Source: Malurus cyaneus samueli (lineage: Eukaryota > Chordata > Aves > Passeriformes > Maluridae). Taken from it: a stretch of 64,000 nt of DNA. This document shows positions 11,509-22,638 of the stretch, piece after piece. The stretch is from contig CM019216.1 of assembly GCA_009741485.1 (NCBI GenBank), positions 51,719,943-51,783,942 of the forward strand, written 5' to 3'. The notes under the pieces were generated by a model. It ran no database searches, was not told the origin of the DNA, and saw only the letters and a program-made list of their open reading frames with translations. Both the position numbers and the translations under genes were made by a program. Position 1 is the stretch's first letter. Every line of letters starts with the position of its first letter.

Positions 11509-13104
11509 TCACTTGATAAGTAACCAACAGATCTCAGGACATGGAGGGCTGAGCAAATGCATTAGGGAGATGACTGGATGCTGTCCTGAGAAACTGAAGA
11601 AAACAGCATCCAAGTATTGAGATATTTTTGGTGTTTCAGTCAAAAAACAACCACAGTAGCTAATGTAGAGACATTTTAAAAGGGCATTTTGGAAATGGTC
11701 TTGCACTGGTATGAAAGACAAGGATGTGAATGTGTGCACTTTCTTTGAGTCTGTTTAAATATGTTAATGCCAGTAAGTAGTATAAGACCAAATGCACATT
11801 AACATCTTGAGACCATTGGGAATTAGATACCTAAACACTTCAGTCTTGAAATCTCTGGTTCTTGTTGGTCTCTTCTCTTTACTTTTAGTTCTCAGAGCAA
11901 CTCCATTAATACTGACAGTAGTAAAGTTAAACACAGTCCTAAACATTTGCGGGATCAGGATGGATGTGACTTAGAGCAGCCGCAGTTTCTTATTAGGTGT
12001 TTGTATAATACCTGGCATCTGGGCCTGATCTCAGCTGGAGTTACTGCAATTCAAGTCATAGTCATTTAAAAAATAGGTTAAATACTGACTTATAACAGTC
12101 TTCTGACAGATTATCTCCTGCTGGCAATTTTTTTTTCAAGTCCTTTAGTTCAAGATAGCTGACAAGTGCACAGCTTTGGTCAGAGTGCTGCTTTCTAAAT
12201 GATCATTACACCTTAACTAAGGGAGAAATTTTATGTGCAGCTGAACTCACTTGTGCTCTCACATGTCAAACATGATATCTGTAGGCTGCTGAGAGAGTTA
12301 CAGGCATTCCTTCCTCCTCAGCTGTTAGTAAAGACTCTGCTATCTACAGATTGTTTCCTTTCACAAACAGTTAATTGTTTCCATAACAGAACAGGGGAAA
12401 TCGACTATCCTACTGAGAACAGAGAAATTGAAGCTTGTATTATATATTAATATTCAGATCAAGGTCCAAACTCCATGAAAGAGTCTTACCTTTAACTTCC
12501 ACTAGGCTTCATATTCCATGCTGGCAACTGCTGTTTATGACACACTTTCATTGCTAGGAATATTAGTACCCCATACTAGTGCAAAAAACAACAGTGGGCA
12601 GAGAAAATGCAGAATACTATTTTGAATTTCCTACACACCACCTGCAATATTTTTCCTCTGATCAAATTTCCCCTGCCTTGGGATCCAGACGGGGAAGGAC
12701 CTGCCAGCCCCAGAGAGCATCATAGATTGGAATGCTTTTTAGAGTAGAAATAAGAGGGTTTAACTCACCAGTAGTGTAGACCAGTGAGTAGCTAGACCCT
12801 TCATATGCATGTATAGATAAAACCTACTTCAAACTGCTTGGTTTTGCATAGTGCGTTGCTATCGGAGTTGATGGGACTGGAGAGGAAGTAAAATTGCATC
12901 CACATGGGCAAACACTCATAGGAGAGTTTTTTCAAACCAGAAATCTTTCAAACTCCTCTAAAGCTTTGTGTTTTTGCCCATCAGATTCAGAAGACAGCAT
13001 TTTGGCTTAAATCCTTGTACTGGGCAGAAGAGACATCAAGCCAGTGATCCAGCTTCTGGCTTGCGATCCAGTTTCTATGTCAACCATCAGAAACTTCAAG
13101 GGGA
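11509..13104. other. Non-genic stretch, nothing recognised
   Basis: AT-rich unique DNA. All frames are under 80 codons and several overlap on opposite strands (for example 11764-11946 minus and 11792-11974 plus). No repeat was recognised. Confidence 0.5.
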
Positions 13105-13147
13105 CACATTTAACCTCTCTGCACCTTGGTTTCATCTACATAGTGCC
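13105..13147. repeat. Possible MIR/L2-type SINE tail fragment
   Basis: The segment resembles the conserved 3' part of amniote MIR/L2 elements. It has the word TTAACCTCTCTG (13110-13121), a C-A-C-C-T-T-G-G-T-T-T-C block, then a C-A-T-C-T-A-C-A block. Only about 40 bases match. The call rests on recalled consensus and could be coincidence. Confidence 0.35.
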
Positions 13148-15463
13148 AAAACAGAAGCACCAGATCAATCCTCCATGCTGTATAAAAGACACGCAAGTAA
13201 ACTGTAGAAAACTTGTTTTGGCAGATAAATTAATGGAGGAAAAAAAAAAGGCTTTGTTACAGAACATATCAGAAGATAGTTGATGGTTTATCTTTAAACA
13301 AAAGTGGGTACTTTGCAAAACTCAAGGTGGTTTTTCTAATAGACTGGGTGCCTAACCCAGGATCTGGGCTCCCTCGTGGATGCTCTGAAGGTTAATATTG
13401 AGCAAGGTCATGCTTTAGCATAGCCAGGATGAAGGCATTAATGGGTTTTCCTTATAGCCTGCCACCTGTTTTTCCACACCAGTGGCAGCTTTGCTACCTT
13501 TGAGATCTCTATCACCTTTGTCAAATTTATTTGAAATAGGCCAAAGGGTTCAGAAGTTACTGGAGTATCTCATGTTGATGTAAGACTCATTTCCTTAAGA
13601 TATCAGGCTGAGAAAGCATTTGGATGCAGAGTACACTCAACATGCCATAATTCACTGTAGCTGTGAGCATCACTGCATAAATGAACACACATTTCCTAAT
13701 GCCTAGTGCAAACAATAAGCAGAATAAAGCATATATGTGTAATTTGATTTACTTTTCACAAGTGCCTTTTAAGAAAGGATTCTCTTAAACCAAACATTTT
13801 AGAAACAGCCCGAACTCGGATTTATCTCAATTATGTTGTGTACGATTATATGATAGACATTTTCTTCCAGTAGAAAAAACTCAAGTTGCACATGGAGTTC
13901 ATTAAAAGGGAACTAATGGTTTCAATCATGTTTCTAATACTGTAGAATAACTGGTCAGCAATGTGGGCTGGGGATAAGTCTGTGTGATATCTACAGAAAC
14001 ATATGTGCTTTCGTTTTCCCTCCTCATGTTGAGCAAACGGTTGCTGAAATGTTTTATTTTCACAAATGTGAATAAGGAGAAACATGAATGGAGAAAACTA
14101 TGAATGGACACGATGAGTAAACACAGTAAGTGTATACAAAGCTGTGCTATGGATGGGTTCAGTTAGGGAGGGACAAAGGGCCTGTACCTGCTGTGGGGTG
14201 GACAGTTGTTCCTCTGCAATGCAGTCATAGGAAAGGACAGCATCAGGGCAATACAGAGCAGATTTTCTTATAAAGTGCCAACTTGTCCTTAGCCTCAAGC
14301 AGAAAAGAGAGCAGAATGGCACACCTTAAGTTACTAATGCAGTTGGTGCCAACATTTTCTATAAAGTAATCCTTGTTTTCACAATCTCCACAATCACTTT
14401 TTTTAAAACTGTTTTTCTGACAAACACTTTTTGTTATTTCAGTTTTCTTTGGAGTGGCAGGGTTTTTTGTTAACATGGGGGCAGGGAGCAGTTGCCCCAC
14501 AAACAGTCCCCCTCAAGCTATCTTTTTTTTTTTTTCTTGGAAACCTTTGCAAATGACACTCTTTTTGTTTTGTTTTTCCAGTGTTCGCCAGCAGCAAAAT
14601 TTTGGAGTTTCATTCCAAGTAACGTGCTCAGGGCCAGACCAACACTTTTCATCCAGGGCTGTGGATTTAGCTTCAGCCTTCAGAGGGCAGCCCAGGGCAG
14701 CAGACAGCGCACTGAAACCTCCCGGGTGAGGTTTGGACCCTCTTGTCAGATTTTATACTGAGCTCTTTCCTGGATGGCATTATTGATTAATGGCATTATT
14801 CCCCACATGGTGTGCCTGTGAAAGGGAATAGCCAAGCGTGGCTCTCCCTCTGTGGACACAAGAGCACGAACAAAATGCAAGGTGACGGCTGTGGTTCTGC
14901 TGGAGAGGCTGAGGTGGGAGTTCTGTGGAAGAGAAAAAGGAAGCTCCTTTGCTGTGTTGTGTTTCTGTGCAGCAGAAACTTATCAATAGACACAGCTACG
15001 TAACTTCGATTTTCAGAAGGGAAGACTGGGCATCATTTCTCCAAGAATTAACATGAGACCATCTCTCATGTCTAAATTTTAATTATGATTAATTCTGCTA
15101 TGATAAAGACAGTGAGTTCAGTGTGCCTTCTCCAAAAACAAAACATGGCTTGTTTAATTTCATTCTAAAATCCAATTAAAGTGGTTTAGACAAATGTTGA
15201 AAGACCCATTGGCTTCCACCGGGCATACCACATAAACAGTTGGCATCCTATCTACTTCCCTCATCTTGCTTTGAATTCTCTCTTTTCCCTTGCTTTCTAA
15301 TATCAACTTTCACATAACTCTGCATTGCCCCAGGCCTGCATGTTCTATAGATCGAGTCACTTCTAATAGGAAAAAACCAGCTGATTTATAAAAATGTTCC
15401 CTTAATGGGCACAGGTGGAGATGGGGTGGTGGGTGGAAATCCTACCAAATTTTCTTAGAAAAG
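13148..15463. other. Non-genic stretch, nothing recognised
   Basis: Unique, mostly AT-rich DNA with a T13 run at 14523-14535. Overlapping frames at 14454-14761 plus (91 and 89 codons) and 14780-15003 on both strands are in competing phases and not credible as genes. Confidence 0.5.
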
Positions 15464-16185
15464 CATAGAATCATAGAATCTTTAAGGGCTGTAAAACACC
15501 TCCAAGATCATTTAGCACAACTTTTGACTGAGAACCACCATCTCAATATGACATCCAGTCTTTCTTGAACATATCCAGGGATGGTGACTCTACCAACTCT
15601 CTGGACAGCCTGTTCCAATGTTTAACATGCTTTTAGTGAAATTGTTCCTGATGTCCAACCTGAGCCTCCCCTGGTGCAGCTTGAGACTTTTTCCTCTCAT
15701 CCCATCACTTGTTACCTGGGAGAAGAGGCCAATCCTCACCTGGCTACTGGCTCCTTTCAGACAGTTATAGGGAGCAATAAGGTCTTCCAGGAGCCTCCTT
15801 TTTTCCAGACTAAACGACTCCAACTTCCTTAGATTCCCCTTGTAAGACTTACTCTCTAAATCCTTCACCAGCTCCATTGGCATTCCCTGGACATGCTTGG
15901 GCACCTTTATGACTTCCTTGTAGTGAATGGCCCAAAACTGGATGCAGGATTTGAGGCATGGCCTCAGCAGTGCTGAGTGCATTGGGACAATCATTGCCCT
16001 GCTCCTGGTGGCCACACTGTTGTTGATACAGGCCAGGATGCCATTGGCCTTCTTGGCCACCTGGGCAAACTGCTGGCTCATGTTCAGCACCCCCAGGTCT
16101 TTCTCCCCTGGGTCACCTTCCTGCCATTGTGCTCCTGTCCATGGCACTGCCTGGGGTGCTGTGACACAAGTGCTTGTGTCTGGTG
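15464..16185 (-). repeat. CR1 LINE, 3' portion (ORF2 C-terminus and 3' tail)
   Basis: This is the best-preserved mobile element in the window. On the minus strand it begins inside ORF2 and ends with two copies of the CR1 terminal octamer, seen on the plus strand as CATAGAATCATAGAATC (15464-15480). A minus-strand frame from 16147 to 15590 is open for 185 codons and includes peptides typical of the region after the CR1 reverse-transcriptase core: MSQQFAQVAKKANGILACI and, later, LEKRRLLEDLIAPYN. The catalytic reverse transcriptase and endonuclease lie further upstream and are absent, so this is a dead 5'-truncated copy. Relative to the family there is a small internal deletion just before the MSQQ peptide. 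Roughly 720 bases are retained. Confidence 0.95.
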
Positions 16186-17506
16186 GAAAAACTCAAAATT
16201 TTGGCTTTTGTTCTGGCTGTCTGTGGCATGCAGTGCAGAGAAAATGCTGGAATGAAAAGATGCTTTTATATCACTGTTTTCCTTATGTATTGTGAAATCG
16301 TGGCAGAGCAAAGAGGGAAAAGGAAGGTTTTAAAATTGTGAGAGTGCAGTTTGGGGAAGAAAAACAAGCGTCCTTGAAAATATCTGCCAGGTTTTATTGC
16401 ACATGTTACAGATGCCAGCAAATGAGAATGGAACAGCACCAGGGAAACAGGATAGATTTCAAAATATAAAAATGCAGAAGTTCTGAAATACAGTGCTAGG
16501 GAAGAATGGTAAAAATGCCTGACTGTACACCTAGCTGTAGCAGAGAAGAATGTAGATAATTCTCAGAGGAACAGGCAAACTGCCTTTCTGGAACAGCCTT
16601 GTGCTGCTCTCCAGGCTGAAATCTGGCTCCAGGGCTCACCTCCTCCAGATGCTCCACAAGAAGGAAAAAAAAAGAGACCCTCCAAAAAACAAAAACCTCA
16701 AGGAAGACATTAAGGGAATAGTTTGCCAATACAGAAGAATTGTTCATAGTTGCCTTCAATTAGTTACTGTCTTACACTCAAAGCAGGAAAGCTTCATGCA
16801 TTTCTAAAACACACTTAGTAGTCAAAACACACAAGATTGCATGGATTTTTAAGTTAATTGCCCAATGTATGCATATAAAGACCCTATATTTCACTTAAAA
16901 GCACACAGAGTTAGATACCCTTAAAAGCTGCTGCAACTCTGTGTGTTGGATAGACAAGAGCAAAAATTAGTGTGTGCTGCTCTCATATATTACACTGATT
17001 CCCATTCCCATCTTGCTGCATTATGTTCCCTTCGATGTCCTTTACCACTTTTTGAACTGAAGAAATGTGCCTGTGGAGGCAGGTGTCTGTCAGACTTCTC
17101 CAGCAGTAGGACAATTATTAGTAGACTGAGATTTCAGTGTTAAACTGCTCTGTATGACAGTCCAACACTCGATCTTGGCATGCAATGCTGATCCCGCTGT
17201 GCTTGCCCACTCCTGGAGCCAATCTGCTGGGATGCTCCAGGAGCCAGCCCCATACATGCTTGGCAATGATCAGGAAAATAAAAGTAGAGGAGAAAACTGT
17301 TTTGCTACCTGCATGTCTGCAATACAGTTTGTCTACTTTGCTGGCAGGGACACCAAATGATATCTTTCCTTTTAGGATAGCAAAATGAATCATACTTTCT
17401 GTCTTAGGAGCAACATTTATATGTCTCTTGGAATGTGATCCCTATTCTCTCTGCTATAGACATGACCCAGATGCTTTCCCGTGATTCAGATATGTGCAGG
17501 ATACCC
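16186..17506. other. Non-genic stretch, nothing recognised
   Basis: AT-rich unique DNA. Frames reach about 91 codons, overlap on both strands and lack recognisable features. A short A-rich stretch lies near 16663-16700. Confidence 0.5.
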
Positions 17507-17690
17507 TTAATTTCTCTTTTTCTTTCATTACCTCCTCCCATTTCTCCCACCTCCTACCTTGCTTCCTTTCTGTTTCTTTCTCCCTCTCACTCTTTTTCTT
17601 TTTCTCTTTTGGGGAATGTGTGTATGCAGTCTTTCCCAAACAAAAGGAGCTTGGTCTTTATTTTTTTTTTTTTTTTTTTTTATTTTATAG
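17507..17690 (+). repeat. Polypyrimidine-rich stretch ending in T21 and an acceptor-like AG
   Basis: About 110 bases of C/T-dominated sequence (17507-17614) are followed by a short mixed segment and then 21 consecutive T (17661-17681). The tract ends in TATTTTATAG (17681-17690), which resembles a strong 3' splice site. Downstream, two of the plus-strand frames stay open: one for 34 codons to the stop ending at 17794, another to about 17870. Neither peptide is recognised. The stretch is firmly low-complexity; the acceptor reading is speculative. Confidence 0.6.
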
Positions 17691-17794
17691 AACAGTGGAG
17701 AAGATTGTTGCATGAGCGGAAAGTTCCACAGTTCATTTCAAAGCTTTCCATTCTACAGTATGGAGTGGGGATTGTTTCCATGCCAGTGTCTTAA

Positions 17795-20700
17795 AATGTT
17801 GCCTAAATGTCATTGTCTTGTCAAGGGAATGCATTGTGCTTTGGGATCTGCAGACAGGGCTGCCTGAAAGGGATCTGGCTTGCAGGAGGCTCCTGGTGCC
17901 TGGGAAGCTGCTACAAGTGGGAAACAGTACAGTGTTTGACTGATCTGGAGCTCATTCCTGCCTAATCCTGGGGAAAAGCAGGAGCACCCTTGGTGGGCAT
18001 TGTCACCAATGTGAGACTGTGGTATCAAGTCTAAGAATCACAGGATAAAGGTCCTGCAGATGGAGCACAAGTGGAGGCAGGGTCTGTCAGAAAACTGAGC
18101 ACAGGTCTCAGAGCATCAGAAGTCTCACTGTTTTTTGCCAAAAATACAAGGGCAAAGGAGTTTTAAGAAATGGTCTGAAAAACAGCTGACTTTGTGGATG
18201 TTTACAGCAAACCCTTCCCAGCGTCAGGAGTCACACAGATGTGGTTGCTTACAAATTAAAAAATTCAAAACAGAGGGATTAGGGGAGAGTTGAGCTCTCG
18301 ATGCTGACTCCAAGACGAGAGTGGGCTGTGAAATGAAGCCTGCTAGCTTATGTTTGATGAGGCAGAGAGACAACTGTAACATGATCAAAATGGTGAGGTT
18401 GGGAAAGGACCTTTGGAGCAGCATTCTCAGTCACTGTGAGCAGGGAAAACTGTTTGTCAGGAAGAATGGAAAGGCTGTGGCTTCCGTGGTCTACTGTGCT
18501 TTGTCCAGACCAGGACTGAACAAGCTTTTGCATCTACGAGGTACTTGCTTTACTAGACAGAATTATATATTGTATATGTGTTAAAGTTCCCCAGCCAGTA
18601 TCTGTTCTAAATCCTTCTCTTTTCATGTTGTTTCTACTGTGTCCATTAAAATGCCCATTAAAATCAGGCTCTCACAGATCTAGTGGATATGCAAATATTA
18701 CTGCCACCTTGTTTCGAACACAGAGGATGTGACAAAACAGCAGACTCCTCATTCAGCTGAGTTCAGCCTGTTCCTGTTGCTGCTGAGCACTAAGGACACC
18801 CTTGCAGAGAAAGGTGTCCCCACGAGTGGTTCCTCTGGCTGTCTGTGCTGTGATCTCTTCATGCTGTCCTCAGAGACTGGTTGGTCTCTGGGTGAGCCAG
18901 GGTAGGCTGTCAGTACACCTAAACCCTTTGGAAGCAGCCATTGTGCCCAGTGTGATTGCATGGGCACAAGGGATGAGGTGGGGAGAGATGATGGGAAGAT
19001 GAATTTATCCCTTTATACCTTTAGCTGGGTCTGTGCTGGGTGGCCTTTCTTCTCTCTGATGTTTATCTGCTTTAAACACTTCTGATAGTTTTAAATAATA
19101 ATGCTGAGATTGCAGAACAGCTTTTGGGATGAATTACAGTGACATTAAAAATAAATTAAAACACTAAAAAATGAACAGTTTCCTTACAGTAACTGTACAT
19201 GAGACTTTGTGTGGATGTGATTTTTGTAACCCTATGAATAATGGGTTCTTGATTTGTTTTGGAATTCTACACCATAAGCTGTTGCCCAGTTTTCTCTCCA
19301 CCAGCACAGCATGAGCATCATTACTTTTCAGGACTGCTTTCACCAGTTTTTAAATAGCCATGCCTACTGTCAGTCCAACTTTTGCAGATGGGTTTGAAAT
19401 CTTAAGAGAAATGCATTATTTCTACAATACCAATATGTCTAAGAAATAAATTAATATACCATTCAGCCATTCAACCTAAGAAAGATGGTAATGCTCTTGT
19501 TGAAAGATAAACAGATACAAAGACATGTCTGGACATCAACAGTGCATGATCTATGTAATGTTTTTATTAATATTACAAAATGAGTTATACAGAAGAAGAG
19601 CTAATAGCACTGAATAACTAAGGTGAAAGACAGCATAAAAGACTTAGACAGTTTACAAAGAAACACTAGGCTGTGCAGTATGATTTAATATGTAAGACAG
19701 AAAAAAAAGGGAGTCTGGTTATTGTACAGCAGAGGATATTGATTTAGGATCATCATCACTTTGGCTGAGAACCTCAGTCCTTCTGAAAAAAAAGTGAAAG
19801 TGTGTTCATAGAGAAACAAATTAATTTTTGCCATAGAGAGCAGGGTTATAATTTCCTTCTGTACCTGTCTGAACAAGACATGACTGTTTGGAAGCTTGAT
19901 TTGAGTCCTCAGACGGAGTTTCACTGGATCTTCTCAAGCCTGGAAGAGACTGTCTGATCTGTGCTACATGTGACTCAAAGCAAAATTAAGATAGTTACAC
20001 AAATGCAAGACAAAGGAACAAAAAGAATGCATTTATTCTGTGGCATTATGTGCATTTTTGAGAAACAGTTCCTCATTTGTTACGTTTTAGATGAGAAAGA
20101 GGAGCATGTTTCAAATTTTGTGTGTCTTGAGATAGAGCTGGCAAGCACACATGTTGTGGAGTGTCCCTGTTGTCTTGGGCCCCTTCTTGCACTCATTTGT
20201 TCTGCATGGCGAGGGCTGAGTTCCACAGTTTGCTCTTGGCAGCTGAGAGCTATTATTGGGCTGCAACATCTGTTTCAACAACAGTGGGTCCCTGGTCAGC
20301 AAAACTAATTAAAAAAGAAGTGCAAAGTCAAATACCATGACCTATCTGCTGTGTGTACATGTAAACATGGAAACTACTGGAATAATGAAAACTTAGGATA
20401 ATTTACAAAAATCTGACAAGTGATGAAATGTCTCAGAACTGTTCTTCATATCAGACACTTATGAACAGCATAGGCAAAGATGAGGATTCCTGCAAGGGCT
20501 TAAGCACGTAAGAAACATTTTTTTTGCACCTGGGTATTGGCAGTAAACTCACTTGAGGCCACTCAGCTGTGCAGCCCTTCCCACGTGGGTGAGTATTTAC
20601 AGAATTGAACCACAATCTTCCTCAGCGCCCTGCCAGGATTCTGTTAATTGGTAATTGTAGATATGAACGTGCCCAGGTGTACATTTAATGACTCCAAACT

Positions 20701-22618
20701 TCCGCAAGATTCTTCCATTTCTCTCTTCTGTCAAAATTTTTGCTGTCAAGAATAAAGTAAGTAGTGCTGGTAAGTTCCAGCATGTTAAATACTTCCCTCT
20801 GACCTAAGAAAGAGGAGAGGAGTCATGTTTATGTTGGACTGATGAAATGAGATCACTTTCTTGAGGAAAATGCAGTAGACAAAGTATTTAGGACAGAAGG
20901 CGTAGGAAGTTCTTAGAGCAGGCACTGCTTCATGTCAAAGTGATGACTGAGTTAGTTGCAAAGCATCCTAATTTTGCTTTTTTTTCCCCAGGTTTTCTGA
21001 TTAATTCCAAACTTTTAAAAACTGAACAGAAACTAAAAAGTCACCAAAAATTCGCTACAGCATACATTCAGATGAAAAAAAAAAAGGGGTATATTTTTAA
21101 ATACGCGTAGGTTACATCTCAAAATTAGGCTTAAAGGACATCCCTTCACAGTCCCTCCATGAGATATATGGGACATGGATGCAGACGAGTGACTGGAGAC
21201 AGGAGTGCAGGAGATAATGCATTATGGAGCTTCTGCTTTTTAACACAGCAAAATGGGCAGGAGGTGACAGATGGTCCTTCCCCATCCCATTTTCAAAATA
21301 TGGACCGTAAGCAAGCAACTGTGAGGTTCTTTTTCCAAAAAATGGAAAACACAAAGAAAGAACTGCAGCTTTTGAGGTTATAATTTTCCATCCATACAGC
21401 TCTTAATGCTGCAAAACATATCTCTCTCCAGGTATGAGGTGCAGCTGCAGTCCAACCGTTCATGAAGATACCAGTGATTAATAGTGCCTCTCAGTGCATC
21501 TGTCTATTCACTCTTCTTTTCTTTTTCATGTGTTTTCTGAACATTTTCAGCCAACAGGAAAACTTTTAATGTATTCTTGTTTTATTTAGCACGTACCTGA
21601 CCAAACTTGCACTTGTCTATGTCTTCCCTTATTGTGGAATAAAAAAATTCATTCTTTTCAGGGGCAACAGTGAGATTGAAACAGCGTGCTGTGTAACAAT
21701 TTGCACTCTGTAATCCATTTTTTCTTTAGAAATGATGGGAAATCAATATTTCCCTCGAGATTTTTATTGCGAGTCTGTTTATCTGCCAGGACCTCTTCAA
21801 TATCCATCTTAGATGGCTGAGAATTATCTTTACAGGGTGTCGAGATGAGTGGTTTGTCAGACCTTCTGTCTGATGATTTTTACATCACTTTCTAATCTCT
21901 CCTTTGAATAGCAGGTTGGTGAAAAAGTAAAGTACATGTAATATAATGTTTTGGACTGCAAACTTGCTGCAGTGCATGACCAAATTCAGTCGTGATACTG
22001 TATCCTTACAAGCAATTGGTAAACTGCTTGTAATTAATACCACACATAGGACATTAATATTAATGTCATAAGTATCCAAAATAATGTCTAGATTGTACCT
22101 TTGTTGCAACCAGAATATTTGTCAAGAAGTATATCTTCCCCATGGGCTCACACTATGTTTGGTAAGAAAAACCGATGCTCCTGTTGATGGTTTTCTTAAC
22201 ATCAGTGGTAAAATTTGGATTTTCCACTGCTAATTCTGTTTATTTAAACTGCAAATCCTGGTCTTACATTTCCAACTAACTTAACTGCCTGTCATGCCAT
22301 GTAGTGGGTTAGAAGGCAAGGTGATCCACTCTTCCACATTTCTTTGAGTTTTTCTAGATTTTGTCATTGGCCCATGCATTCATCTTGATGTTTCTTAGTT
22401 GTGCTTCAGATAAAGCACCATTATCTGAAAAACAAATAAATGCATTCTTTACTACTCTAACATTTTGCCAGAAAATGCATACACTAAGTAAATTTGTATG
22501 TATTCTTAAGAAAACTAAACAGTTCAAAAAGGAGTCATAGGAACAGAGAAACCATCAGTGTTAATTTTGCTAGGAAAAAAGTAGCAAGAATGAGGCCCTG
22601 CATGATTATATACCATAC
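17795..22618. other. Long non-genic stretch, nothing recognised
   Basis: About 4.8 kb of unique AT-rich DNA. The largest frame is 115 codons (19961-20308 plus) and has no family resemblance. An A11G4 run lies at 21075-21089. A short phrase at 18385-18430 faintly resembles a CR1 tail but is too weak to call. Confidence 0.5.
21075..21089. repeat. Homopolymer A11-G4
   Basis: Eleven A followed directly by four G. Confidence 0.85.
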
Positions 22619-22638
22619 CAGGATCCTGCAGGATCCTG
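22619..22638. repeat. 20-bp perfect palindrome
   Basis: The 20 bases read identically on both strands. They are two GGATCC-containing halves around a central CTGCAG. The palindrome also forms a direct duplication of a 10-base unit (AGGATCCTGC). Confidence 0.85.

Noticed and set aside
15590..16147. 185-codon frame as a host gene
   Set aside because: Its peptide and flanks identify it as the ORF2 C-terminal part of a CR1 LINE.
18385..18430. Phrase GTTGGGAAAGGACCTTTGGAG resembling the CR1 3' tail
   Set aside because: Only about 20 matching bases, with no tail octamers or continuing similarity.
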